A stretch of DNA of 64,000 nt, from positions 1,054,001-1,118,000 of the forward strand of contig NW_024103441.1 of the NCBI RefSeq assembly GCF_003945595.2, in the 5' to 3' direction. Positions within the stretch are counted from its first letter, which is position 1, and every line of letters starts with the position of its first letter. Position numbers and translations under genes: made by a program. Shown here piece by piece: positions 12,851 to 25,349 of the stretch. Under the pieces are notes generated by a model, which was not told where the DNA came from, did no database searches, and saw nothing but the letters and a program-made list of their open reading frames with translations. This DNA is from Pipra filicauda. Taxonomy: Eukaryota; Chordata; Aves; Passeriformes; Pipridae.

Positions 12851-13570
12851 TATTTTATAAGGGGAGCCCTGGTGCTGGACTGAACTCCAGGCTGTTACCT
12901 TGTGCAATATCTTTCTGGCTGTGATTTGCCAGCTGGGCTTGTCACCAGGAAATGGTTACCCAGGGCACTGAATTTGGGTTAAAATCACACCAGTTCTGCC
13001 AGCTCCAGACACTGCACTGGTTTATCTCCACAGACAGTTTTCAGTGATACCAGATTGCAAATCTCTCAAAATTACTTCATGTTAAGGTGTGCTCCCCAGA
13101 AGACAAAAATATTTATCCAGAATTCGAAAGAGGCAATTAAGGCAGCCCTGGAAGCTCTCCATCAGGAAAACAAGTGTGAAACACTTCAGATTAGCAAGCA
13201 TTCCAGACTGATGCAACGTCCTTATTCCTCTGGCTGTCAGAATAAATAATATGGTAGTATTCCCTGAGAAGTTATCTTAAATTTAATTAGAGATGTTCAT
13301 AAAACAACAGAATATCATGATTGAAATTATTTATACGACAACCTATTTAAAACAGACCTCTTCAAAGCCACGCGCTTTTCAAAGGGATACAGTGGAGAAG
13401 GCCACATTCCATTCCACAATTATTCCTTTTTTAATTACAGAAACCAAACCAAACACTCAGGCAAGAGTTCAAGACAGAGTGTAAAGCACTGGAACACCCA
13501 AGGTTATCCCCAGAGCCCCCGCCCGGGGTGTGGGACACTCTGCCCAGCCCTGCCCGTTCCGTGGCAGTGA

Positions 13571-13640
13571 CACTGTGACACAGCCCCAGAGGGACTGCAC
13601 GAGGCCACTGTGACACAGCCCCAGAGGGACTGCACGAGGC
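13571..13640. repeat. 35-bp tandem duplication
   Basis: CACTGTGACACAGCCCCAGA followed by GGGACTGCACGAGGC occurs at 13571 and again at 13606, two essentially identical copies of period 35 with a partial third start. The lack of differences between copies indicates a recent duplication or an actively varying minisatellite. Confidence 0.9.
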
Positions 13641-15406
13641 CACTCCCTGGCTCAGCTGCAGGGGAGGGAGTCTGGCTGTGGCACCATCCCCTGGGGTCCC
13701 AGGTTCTCAGGGCAGGTCACTGAGGGATCCGTTCGGCCATCGCTGGTCCTGCTGCCAGCAGGTGCCAACTCCTTGTGAGGTGTGTTCCTTCTGCAGGACA
13801 AATCCAACAGCCTGGACCTTTATAAACCTCCCAGCTGAACGTTTTGCAGAGAATCAGGTGCTGAGTGTTAATGTTTCACCAGGGCACACAGACAGTCACA
13901 TGTACAGTGCATCACACTTCACATACACGTGTGAGCAAACCCTTCTACACAAACACAGCAAAGCAGAAACAAAGCAAGGGATCACCTTTTAAAGCCTTAG
14001 TTTGAAAATTCTTCAGTCTCTACACAGGTGAATGAAGTGTCCAAACACACAGACAGATGTGCCCAGCTGTGCTGCCATGAGCACCCTCCACACACAATTA
14101 GCAATGAAGGCACAGTCCAGCTTCACACCTCAGCACAGCAAGTGAGGAGCAGTGGAGAGAGGAAACTATGCCCCCCCCACGGGGGGCACTGCCCTGGGTG
14201 TCCCAGGCCCCTGTGACACAGGGATATGGGTTGTGTCCAGCCTCAGGGGGGGCCGACCCAGCCAGACCTGATCCCCGCAGGGAAGGGCCCCACCTTTGGG
14301 ATGTGCCTGGCAGCCTCCCGGCCTCATGTTTGCACAAGTACTTTCTATTTAAACTGTGGCAGCTCCACCACTTGGGCTTTTAAATGGTCTGGGAATATTG
14401 ACTAAACTTGCAGCATCTTTATTTGGAAAACACTACACAAGGGGAGAAGAAACTTCATCACATCTTACTATGTGTGCATGAGAAAGGTGTTCTCAACTGC
14501 ACTGACCTACACATACACACACAGTAAAACTACATTTCATTCTATGTGGGCGTGACATGAAGTTCCAGGAAGCTGGAGCACCCTCACTACACCAAGAGGA
14601 TTGACAGAAACCCATACATTGAAATAGTGGCCCTCAACACATCTGACTATGGAATATAAAGATGTACAAACCAAACATTGCTATTACTCAGTATGGTCAG
14701 GCTCTGCCCTGAAAGGACAAGCACAGGGTACCCAATAATCCCAACAGACATGATATCTGAATCATTCTGAACAGGAGAAAATGGTCAGACCATCAGGGAT
14801 ACAGGTGGGTAGCCCAGCCAAGCACTCAGGATTCAGCTTTAATCAGCACCATTAGGATCAGGAAAACTGCTTCAGCACCCGTGTGAAAATACTTGGGAAA
14901 GACATGAACAGAACTGTCAACTCTGCCTGTAAAACTAAAGTAACTTGAGAACTTCAAACACTTTAACTCGCAGTAATTTGTTTTGCACAGCACATGCAAA
15001 CAGTGAGATGCAGCTCCATTGTAGCTCCAGACAGCAAGAAAACCCTTTGCAACTCAAAACACAGGGAACGCTGTTATTCCAGGTACTTAACAGGCTTTCG
15101 AGTGAAATGATGCAAAGTAAACACATGTAAAATACTTTTTTCAAGTTCAGAAGAGTGGAATCTATTTGCTGACACCAGAACAAGGGAAGAGCCAGACTGA
15201 AATGCTGCCCAGCCTCTTGCCCCACTCCAGCAAAGCTCTGAGCAGTCACTGATAAGGTTACAGAGCTCTGAAAGCTCAGCTGAGGGCAGGAGACCCTGCA
15301 AACCACGGCCAAACACAGTGCGAGTGAACCTCAGACAGGAAAAATCACAGGAATTATGGAGCTGCTTCTCAAACTAAACTTCTCCCACACCCCAAAACAA
15401 GAACTC

Positions 15407-15444
15407 AGGTTGTGCCACAGGTTGAACCTGTGGCATGGTAACCT
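15407..15444. repeat. Palindrome with a 23-bp perfect core
   Basis: TGCCACAGGTT at 15413-15423 and its exact reverse complement AACCTGTGGCA at 15425-15435 are separated by one G. The symmetry continues imperfectly outward (AGGTT on the left, AACCT on the right) to cover about 38 bp. It could be a dimeric protein-binding site or a hairpin-forming sequence. No known family site is recognised. Confidence 0.85.
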
Positions 15445-16429
15445 AGTATCTCCTGTTTATCTTTCATTACACCTGATTTGGTAGTTCCAGCTCACAAAGA
15501 CGACAAGATCCACACAGTTTGTGCCTAAAGCAACTGCTGACAAACAGTCATCTATTAATATTAATCACATGGTGAAATACAGCACTGGAAGTTGTAAGTT
15601 ACAAGTGTAAAGCAGTAAGAATACAAACAATAACACTCCAAAATAAAGCTAAAATACACCACCCCACCTGGAATCTCCCATTCTTACATGGGTGTAAGTG
15701 CAGTGAAATACATCTGTCACAAACTTAAACTGCTGGTACCAAGACAAATGTTGATTTTATTCCTATTGCTTACACTCAGGTTTAGAAAGGCTTTTAAACC
15801 AATGGCATGTCACACAAATGTCCTGAGATTCACTTCCCAACCTGACACACATCACTGGAAGCCTCTTCCCAGAGGACACAGCTCCACACAAAGCAGCTGC
15901 TGCCGTGAGATCTCAGTTGGCCACAGAGCTGGAGCTGCCCCAGCCCTTGTTCCTCAGCACAGACACCCTGGGAGAGCTGTTTGGAAAACCACCTATGGAA
16001 CGGATTCCGTGGCTGTTCCTGCAGCACTTTCCTTTGCAATGATTTCAAGAGGGGCTTCCCAGGGAAGCGATGGAATCACTTCTCCCACGACCAACGGGCG
16101 ACTGAGCGTGGGGTTATTCTGGAAGGGACAGCAGAGCAAGGCTTTGCTGCACCATTTCAGCAGCATCTCAGTCCTGGCCGGGCATTTATAGGTTCTCTCC
16201 AAATGGGGAGCACAAAGCCCTGATCCCACAGGGGTGAGCACAGTTCTCACTGCCAACACACTCAGCGTTTCCCTCCAGGGGCAGAGATTCCACACCACTC
16301 TGGGTGCATTGTGCAGAGCACTGTATTGATTGCTCAACCACATTCAGGCTATTATTGTCAGTATTTCATTAAAAACGTGAATGTTTCCAAGTTCTAAAAG
16401 CTATTGCTGCCTCTCCCTGCACAATCTTG

Positions 16430-16760
16430 TCCAACAAAAAGCCAAATCCAGCCGAATATTGAAATTAGCTGTGAACTGTATAATCCCATTGTTCAATTTC
16501 ATGGCATTTAAGACACTACCTTCCCCTCCTCACAAGTCTGGATGTTAATCCATGCTGGAACCTGATTTAATTTTCCAGATGACAGGATGGGAACATGCTA
16601 CAATGGCATATTAGTGTAACTATGCTGCTCTTTTACTCTCAACTTTTCTGACATCATAAAGTGAGTTTTGCCTTTAAAAGAGGCATGCTTGGTTACTTCT
16701 AAAAACAGCCCAACTCGAACCGGTCTGTTATTTGAATTGTATGGAAATTATAAAACCAGG
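16430..16760. promoter_or_regulatory. Candidate enhancer with SOX and Grainyhead-like sites
   Basis: The block contains CCATTGTTC at 16486-16494 (close to the SOX consensus) and AACCGGTC at 16718-16725, which fits the Grainyhead/GRHL core AACCGGTT apart from the last base. It is AT-rich with no repeats recognised. A role in epithelial or neural expression would follow from such sites but is inference. Confidence 0.25.
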
Positions 16761-16769
16761 GAAGTTTTC

Positions 16770-19480
16770 AAAAAATTACCAGAAAATACTTCCCAGAGTT
16801 AACCATGTAAACCCAACACAAACTGACCTGTTCCTTTTGATAAAAGTCAGCCAACTTAATCCGTACTGGCTACACATCATTCAGATACACCAATCCCAAA
16901 GTGAAAAATAGAGTGAAAATCACCTCATTTTTCCTCCCTAATTAAATGATTTACCTCATTCACTTCTTTAAGGTCCTTATAGCTGCAGTCCCTCCAAAAT
17001 GAACTGGAATGAATTCAGAGTAACTTTAATTTCAACACCCGTTACCCATTCTCATACTTATGCAGCACAACAAAAAAGCAATGCAAACTCCTTTCCAAAC
17101 CTCTGCCAACTCCCGGGTGTCCTGCACTCAGCACGGCCGAACACTCCTGCTTGCCCCCAGACTGCTGCAGCCCGGGAAGCAGAGGCCATCCCGGAGTGGG
17201 GGAAGCAGGGGAGGAGGGGAAAAGGCAGGGGGTGGGTGGAGAAAATGCGGGAGAGAAAAAACCTACACACCCAGGACGGCAGACACGAAACCTCAGAACA
17301 AGACAAAATACGCAGGGAATAAAAAATTCCATTTTTATTTAATACACAGCTTTAAGACTTCAATCTTTTAATCTTTTCTTCTTAAAGAGCCCCTTATTTT
17401 GAAAGTGTACAGTCAGAAAACGAGCCAGATGTAAAGAACATTCTCCACGAGTGCCTTGCACCCCCCCAAAGCCCCTCAGCAGCACAGTGTGTGAGTGCAG
17501 GGCCCGAGGCCCCAGCGAGCACAGCAGGGGCAGTGCCCGAGCCCACCCCATGGCAGGGCACCCTGACAGCCCAGCCCAGCTCCAGAGCCAGCCCAGCCCG
17601 GGACAGGGCAGCAGGAAAGCAGAGCCTGCCCTGCCCAGCTCCGGAGGGCTCTGGGACCCCCGAGCAGAGCTCAGTGACAGCCACACTGGGACAGAGCTGT
17701 ACCCCAGGCACGGGCTGAGGGCAGAGAGAACAGAGCCCAGCTCTGCCCTCTCCTCACACAGCTCCAAGAGTCTGCCCCGAGAGCGCCACAAACCTCACTG
17801 GTGACGGGAAAACGCTTTTCCCGACAGCTTCATCTAGAAATGAAATATAAGGTTGGTAATTCAGAGTTCAGTAAAGTGATGCAAAAGCAGGAAAGACTGA
17901 GAGCAAAGGCAACATAAAATATACATCATAGGAAACAGGAAGGAAGGGAGAAAACCAGAAGAGATTAAGCAAATCACTATGATTTCCATAATTGCTTTTA
18001 TATTATTAACACCTCGAGAACCAGAGGGGCAGTGAGGAGCAAAACTTTCCTAGACAGTGTTCAGCAACGTCTTATACGTATTTTTGAAAAATCCTTCCAA
18101 AGCAAAGCAGGTTAAACTACAACTTCCTCACAGATTTTTACTTAACCATGCACAGCTCTGCAGAATGAAGATGTGGAGAGGTAACAGCTCCAACAGCACA
18201 AGAATGGCACAAGCTTTAGAGTTGTGTCTGTACACCTGAGCTGCCTGGTTTTCTGGTCCCCCTCCTCAGGGTTTCTGGTCCCCCTGTGACCCATTCAGAG
18301 CAAGCCTCAGATATGAGACTTTCACAGCTTCCAGCAGCCAAGCCAACTTCCCATCTAAAGGGGTCTTGGTTACGTTCACTCCACAATCCCGCTAAAAAAC
18401 TAAAGTACAGCAAGGGCAAAGCAGAAACAACACTCCCTTCTTGGATAAGAAGCCAGGGAAACCATTCACTGCCCTTCAGCACAAGAAGAGGCTGCTCTGG
18501 TTTCCTCGTCCCAAGTCCTCAGCAGGTCTTTGGTGTCATGTCAAGCTCTGAAGTGCCCAGCCTGGCACACACACAGCATTGAGCCAGACCCTCGCACAGG
18601 GCACCAGCTTCCATCCGAACTGCTATTATTTACTCCCCTGAACCCTCCAGGTTTAATCAAAACGTTACCAATTCTTTCAGTGGAGGTTGTGAAACAGTTG
18701 TGTTGCAAGCACAGTGTTCAATATATGAAATACAACTGGGGAAACAACACTCTGTTAAATATTTAACCTCTTTTGTTTCATCCATACCAGGATTCCAGCT
18801 TCTAAAAAATCAGTTGTATAATGGTACAGATTCATTTAACTAACATTCTAAGAGTAAGGAGACATTTGAAAGCATAAGATGGTTTCAGTGACCAGCAAAC
18901 TCTGAATTATTTCTTTACAAAGAGAGCAGAAAATTTTCAGTCCAGATTAATTTTTAAACTGCTGACACCGAAAGAACTAAAGCTGGAACTATCAGAAGGA
19001 GGTGCACAGGACAGAGCTAAAACTAAAAGGACAGAGATCAAAACCAGAAGACAAAAAGAGTCGTGATTTGGAGTCCTGTTTGTGACATGTTTCTCCCACC
19101 TTCACTTGAGGTGCTCAGCCCCTTTCCCTGCACTGGTTAATGACTCTGGTGGCACCTCGGGCCCACATTAAAGCACGCTTGGTGAATCTTTTGAGTTTGC
19201 TTTACTCTGCACTTAGGGGGATATTTCTCTTCATAACCATCTGTTCTCCCACCAACCCAGAAATGCAGTGTTCCTGGCTAGCTAAGCCAAACTCCAGGAG
19301 TCCTGCAAGCAGCAAATTTTGAATGGATTATGTTTTTAATTCTTTTTTCCCCCCCTATAATTCTAGTCAGCAAATCATACAGCAGCTAAAACTTGCAAAA
19401 AAATATAATTAGGTAAAATTGTATTTCAATGGTCAAGAAATGCACAAAGCCTGGCTTACAAAATGAAATACGAAGTGTCT
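16770..19480. other. Intronic sequence without recognised gene
   Basis: A strongly GC-rich but CpG-poor patch at about 17440-17800 produces long open frames on both strands. They are proline/serine/glycine-rich and unrelated to any family I recognise, as expected of composition bias. The rest is AT-rich intron. Confidence 0.55.
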
Positions 19481-19489
19481 TGAAACATT

Positions 19490-19770
19490 TTACAGGCTGC
19501 CTGTAATAATTATACAAAAGGGTTTAAATGTAGAAGTTGAATGGGAACACCTACTTTAATTAGGCTTTTTTTGGTTTTAATAATTTTTTTATTTATTTGT
19601 GTTTGATCAGTATGTTTTTTTCTCATAACCTTTTCACCACTCTATAAATTTAATAGAGATATATTTCAAGTGCTCAGGCCATGCATACTGACTTTGTTTC
19701 TCTCCTGCCTCTTTGTATTTATATCCTGAGACAGCAGAGTTGCCTGGTGACAGTCCCCTCACTTGCACAG
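19490..19770. promoter_or_regulatory. Candidate enhancer, very AT-rich block
   Basis: A run of TAAT/ATTA and T-rich sequence (TAATTAT at about 19506-19512, TTTAATTAGG at about 19556) is bounded by normal intron. It has the even AT-rich look of deeply conserved non-coding DNA near developmental regulators. Candidate only. Confidence 0.25.
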
Positions 19771-19779
19771 CAGCTGGCA

Positions 19780-22700
19780 AGCCCTCCTTGTCCTGGAAAT
19801 ATGAAAGAAACAGTTCTCTAATATTTCATGCTCTGACTAAAATGTGACAGTCTGGAGGTGCCAGCACCACACAGGGCACATGGGCAATCTTTCACAAGCT
19901 GAGATTTTTCTAGAGTCTCAGAGGCAAGAAAGGGAGAAAAATAAAAAGGCCTTCATCACATCTAGCTAACATGCGGCAAAAATTAATCCTGACTAATTAA
20001 TTAATCCAAAGTAGTGCATCATCTGGAGTTTAACAACACCAGCCACAAGCAGGGATTGTCTGAATCTGCCAGTTTGACTCAGATTTCCAGAATGCAAACT
20101 CTCGAGTTGCACAAGATAAGACCAAAGCAACGAGAGCTTTGACAGTTTTACAAGAAACAGTCACCTCTTTAATATTTACAAGCCATGTATTTTGGATTGC
20201 TCCTGTTTGCCTACCTGCTGCCCAGGCTTGCTGCTCCTGAGTGGTCAAGCACGTGCAGCCCAAAACAATGGCTTTGAGCTCACTTTGTACAGCAGCAAAA
20301 AGAAGTTATATTTGATAATGTTAGAGTTTAGAGCCAACTGAATTAATACCTAACATTGGCATATTCAGGACCTTCATTTAAAAAAATCCTTATTCAATTA
20401 ATTTCATGAGGAATTTTCATATAATGTCACATTTTCTACTTTCTTGTGTCAACCAGATAATTTTTAATTTGGTTGTTGTTTTGAAGAAAACCAGGAATAG
20501 CAGCTCACTGTCATATTGCTTTTGAGCAATACTGTGTTAAAAGGAACTGGTGTAAAACCACAACGTGGCCAGGGCAAACAATCAACTACATTACAAAACC
20601 TAAAGGAATTGCTAATGAAAACAAACAGTATTTTCCAAAACACCTCCAGGCTTTTCACTACTAGAAAATACTTTGAGTTTTATAAACATTTTCCAAACTA
20701 CTTTATTTTCACTATTTTTGCTTTTAGTTTTAATGATAGTTTGGCCATTTAAATTTGGTAATAACCTGTATTTTCCACGTATTAGAGAACATTTTACAAC
20801 TGATTAACTTCTTTTTTTTAATTTCTTTCCAAAATCCACCAACCATAACTTCAGATTATCAGACAAATCCATAAAGTACTGCAGAAATACTCTCCTTTCT
20901 ATATGGACCACCACACTCCAGGTTTAATGTGAACTGACTGACAAAGCACATGGAACAAAGTGTTGTAGTCAACCAAAAGTTCTCCAAGTGTTGTAGTAAG
21001 GAAGGAAAAACAACCCCCCTTTTCTTGAGCAGCTGTGCCACTGCCCCCAGCACACAGGGAGCCCTTCCTCGCCCACAGGCACAGGGAGTGCTGAGCCCTG
21101 AGCCTCCAGCCAGGGACCGTGGGGGTGTTCAGAGCCCTGAGCTCACTGATGCCCAGCCCTGACAGTGCCAGCCTGTTTGCAGCTGGCACCCAGTTAAACA
21201 CCTCACAGACTGGTCCCAGTGAGCTCACCCAGGGCTGCAGCACCACCCAGGCCCTGGGGAAGCCTCAAACTGAAGCACTACCCGAGAGGAGAGTTTGGAA
21301 GAACAGCAAAAGCATCCAACAGGCTCCCCTGCAAAAAGTTCCTGTGGGGTCAGATGTGCTGGTGGCAGAAGCTGAACTTCTTGGACAGCATCAAAACTTA
21401 GTGGGGGTGAGGGGAAACAGGTCCTAAGGTGGCAAAATCCATCTCATGTAGCTGATGTGATGAAAGGAAACCAAAATCCCAGAGTGTTCCGGGGCTCCCA
21501 AAGACTCCTCTCTCCTGGAATGAAGTTCCCCTGGCCAGCAGCAGGCACCCCCAGAGGGCTGGGGGTCCCCACAGGTGCAGGACAGCCCAGCTCTGGCTGC
21601 AGTGCTGCTCACAGAGCTCACTGGGTGCCCCTGTGATGCTGCAGCTACAGGAGGGTCTGGGAGAAAGCAAATTTACACATTTAAAGCAGTGCTGTGAGCT
21701 TGAAGGAAAATTTGTTTTATATAAAGAGAAGCTTGCTGATCTTCAGTGCAGCTAGACAGGAAATCTATCATCTCACTAAAACAATTTAAAGCATTTCTGC
21801 TACCGGGGAAAAGGCAAGGGTATCAAAAGGAATTTTAACCGCAAAACAGCAAAGAATGTTTTCAGATATTTGATACTTCCAAGATACAGGAGAGCACATA
21901 TCCAGCTACCAAAATGTCCCTGAGAGAGCAGGGAAAGCTCTCCTACAGACAGCAAGCCCTCAGAAGCAGCCTGTCCGAATCCCTGGGCAGGCTGGTGGGG
22001 CAGCACATCCCAGCAGGCACTTCCCCTCGGGATGGCTGCAGAGCAGGAGCCCCACAGCTCCCACTGCTCCCACTGCTCCCACAGCTCCCACGGCTCCCAC
22101 AGCGTGCCCAGCTCTGGGAGCAGGACAGGGCAGCAGTTCCAACACACCTGACACACTGCAGTGAGCTCAGGGCTGTGGCAGCTCTGTCCCACAGGAGCAC
22201 CCGTGAGGAGCCCACGCTCCGTTCTTTAGCTCAGTCCATGTGTGACCAGCTTTCTGAGCTCTCTGCTCCCCAGCTGCTTTGTCCAGGTCTGAACCCACAG
22301 CTCTCTTGTGCTCTCACCAAAAGAACTCCAGCTATCAACAGGTTGTTTCTAAAAACTCTCCTGCTTGATAAATCCTTATTTGCCCCATATCCAAACACGC
22401 ATTTTGGAGCACAGACATGAACAACATTTCCTTGATGAAAACTGAACACCCCTCACTGACTGCAGCACCACAGCACCAGCACTCCAACCCATCATTGTCC
22501 CACAGAGGCTCCACAGCCTTTTCTTAAGTGATCAAAGTACTGACAAAGTTCTCTCCATCTTTTTACACAAGCATATATGTTGAATTTTTAAACATGAAAG
22601 ATTAAATTAGAAGTTACCCACACAAACACAACTCCTTTTAAAAGGGCTCAAAACACTGTATTTACATCTGCAAGTACTCACTTTATTACTACAACCTTTA

Positions 22701-24970
22701 TAACAGAGCTTAGGTTTGCTTCAAACAAAACAGGGTTCTCAGTGATAGAGGCCCAAGAAAAAGCCCTGCATACAGTTAGTCTACAAAGAATTAACTGGAT
22801 TAATTAGCAAGGGATTTGAGAAGCAGCTTGGAGCTAGAAAACCAAAACACTAAATTGTTTAAATACTTTGGCAATGGATCAAGGTTTCTAGGCAGCCCTA
22901 TGTTCCATTCTCTCCTTTTTTTTTTTGCTCGGTGTTTTAACACATTTAACCTGACGAGGTACTTTTTCATGAGATATGAATGACACTGTCAAAATACCAA
23001 AAAAGAAGATGTGAATTAAAAAATGCCACAAGCTGTTAGCAATTCTGCCAACATGTATGAGCCCAGGCAACATTAATTAAAAATCAATAGCTTAGGACAT
23101 AAATAGCTCTCATCCCTGTTATAGTATATCTCTAACATAACTCTTTATTAAAGCAAAAAAAGCAAAAAAAAAGCCAGTGTCTCTGCTATTATACTGACTG
23201 AATTGACCACAACAAAGCAAAAGGAATAAGGCAAAAACCCTGAGCCAAGAGAGCCCTATGAGAAAGGGAGGACAGGCACATGAATGATTGGAATGCTTCA
23301 GCCCTGCACTATCATTAACACAGAGCTGGCTGCAAACAGCCTCACTGCACATACTTGGGGAACAAGTTACCAGGAACAACATTCCGTGTTTTCAGTGCTA
23401 ATATGAGTCTATACAAAGTCCTGCATGCCAAGGAAACGAGGATAACGTGCACATCTTTCTGTCAGCTACAGCTCATTAACCAGTACTTTTATTATGCATC
23501 TCAACTAAAGACTGAAAAATTCTCTGATAATTATAAAATAAAGGTGAGAAAAGGCAGGAAATTGCTCTCAATCTTCTTCTACTTCAGTGACACCACCTCC
23601 AAACTAAAGTTACACTAGAAGTCATCAAAGCTAAAAGATTTAAGCTACACAAGGAATAGATTGCAGTGGCAGAGCAGATCATAAAATTGTAGGACCCTTC
23701 GAGTGGAATTCTCAGGACAAAAAGGATTATTTGGACAGCCATGTTTGCAAAGTCAGCTCTCCCCAATGTCCTGAGCAGATCCCACGTGCAGGTGCAGTTC
23801 CAGCCAGCCCAGCACACGGAGCTGGGGCTGGACAGCAACCCCCCCTGGGACTGGCACGAGGGCAGCCAAGGCACCAGGAACGAAGGGGCTGGAGCAGCAG
23901 GAGGTTGAATTTACCAACAGCTGCTACTGCAGATTGCTGCAACTGCAGAGAAAACTTTTACAAGTACCAGTCTGAAATACTGAGTAAGAGTAGGACAGGA
24001 GCTTCACAAAACCCCATGCCAAGCAGAGCCCCATCTCTGGGCACAGTCCCAGATTAATCAGGAGTTCACTCCTGTTAGGGGATGGAGGCAGGAAGGACTA
24101 ACCTGTCAGCTCTCAAATGAACACACCTCACCACGGCAGCTGCAGTGGAGTCCTACCTTAGAGCTGTGCTTTGGGACACTCCTGCCCCTTGCCATTCCCT
24201 TGCCATAATCCCACCTCCCAAAGATCTATCCCAAAGATATATTCTTGCAGCACAAGAAACCCAAAGGTCCTGTTCACAGAGCACAGACACCAAGTGTCAG
24301 CACAGGGGAGCGAACACCCCACTTCTCACAAGACCTTTTGGCCTAACTTTTCACTGAGCTCCAGTCAGAAATTATGTCTTTCATTCTCAACTGTTCAAAT
24401 TCCATCCCAGCCACTGCCAGCTTCAGTTAATCTTGTTTAAGGTGCACCAAATCCAAGGTTCTGTTGCCACATTCGATATAACACAATTCTTCACCTAGAA
24501 AGTTCATTATGAAATCTTAATTTTTAGTAGAAGTACATTAGAACACTAAACTGGTGCTATTTGAGTTCCCTTAAATGGAATAAATTGAAATGCCACTAAG
24601 TTTCCCCAATAGTGCTTTATGTCACTGTAAAAATACAAACTGTCACTTTATTAATGTTTCAATCATCTTCTCCACTGAAGGGTCAGGAAAATAAAACAAT
24701 TCAGAGACTTTGCTAAATCATGTCTCCCTTTTACCTTATCATCATAAATTAAACTGAGCAGGAGATGCACCAGCAATTTGTAAACTCTTTCAAAAGGACC
24801 TGATTTACATTTTTCTTCTATAAAGATGAAGATATCCCCCAACATGCTGCATTTGTGTTAAATATTAAATAAAGACACTTACACTACATACATGGCAGAA
24901 ATGGAAGATATTTCTGATATGTGTTGGAATTACTTCTAGCAGTCTAATGCTGTTTATAACACTGGTGCAA
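19780..24970. other. Intronic sequence without recognised gene
   Basis: GC-richer patches at 21020-21660, 21940-22280 and 23750-23900 alternate with AT-rich DNA and A- or T-runs (22918-22927, 23155-23172). A stretch at 23670-23715 faintly resembles a decayed CR1 tail but is too short to call. No gene is supported. Confidence 0.55.
22052..22104. repeat. 9-bp tandem repeat, about six units
   Basis: Units CCACAGCTC, CCACTGCTC, CCACTGCTC, CCACAGCTC, CCACGGCTC and CCACAGCG follow without gaps. Because the unit is 9 bp, all frames stay open and give repeated tripeptides on the minus strand; these are not evidence of a protein. Confidence 0.9.
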
Positions 24971-24979
24971 ATACTGCCA

Positions 24980-25340
24980 CCAGTAAAGAAATAAACATTA
25001 AAAAGGTGTCCTTTAAGCTTCCCTTTAAGGCATCTCCCATAATCGTATAATTTGCTCTGGACATCATTAAAATGTAAAGTTAATGAGGATTCAGCTGAAA
25101 ACAGAAGAAATGTAACCTATTTTCAGGCAAAACTTCTAACACTGCAATCAGAGGGAAAACCTCTTTGATGTCTCTTTGTCTCTTCTCATTAATTTTCTTT
25201 TGGTTTAAAAAAAACACAAAGGCTGTTTAAACTAAAAAATGCATAGAAGTTTAAACATGGTAATTATAGCCGAGCTGCAATGAGGTCATTAGGTTTTTAA
25301 AACTTTGAGATAAACAAAATTGAGATGTATGACTATTTTA
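24980..25340. promoter_or_regulatory. Candidate enhancer with TCF, SOX, POU and LIM-type sites
   Basis: Motifs in this AT-rich block include CTTTGATG at about 25163 (TCF/LEF), ACAAAGG at 25216-25222 (SOX), ATGCATAG at about 25239 (POU-like), GTAATTATAG at about 25260 (LIM homeodomain) and ACTTTGAGAT at about 25302 (TCF/LEF). The mixture within 200 bases is unusually dense. It remains a motif-based call. Confidence 0.35.
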
Positions 25341-25349
25341 AAAACATGT

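Larger units (their letters stand above)
12860..16420. other. Intronic sequence without recognised gene
   Basis: Mixed composition with GC-richer patches at 13500-13760 and 14160-14320. It holds the 35-bp tandem duplication and the palindrome listed separately. Nothing else structured was seen, and no coding exon is supported. Confidence 0.55.

Noticed and set aside
17440..17800. Overlapping long frames on both strands
   Set aside because: The patch is GC-rich but CpG-poor, with stop-poor composition in several frames at once. No motif or splice context supports coding.
23660..23715. Possible CR1 3' tail
   Set aside because: Only a dozen or so bases resemble the CR1 end, too few to separate from chance.
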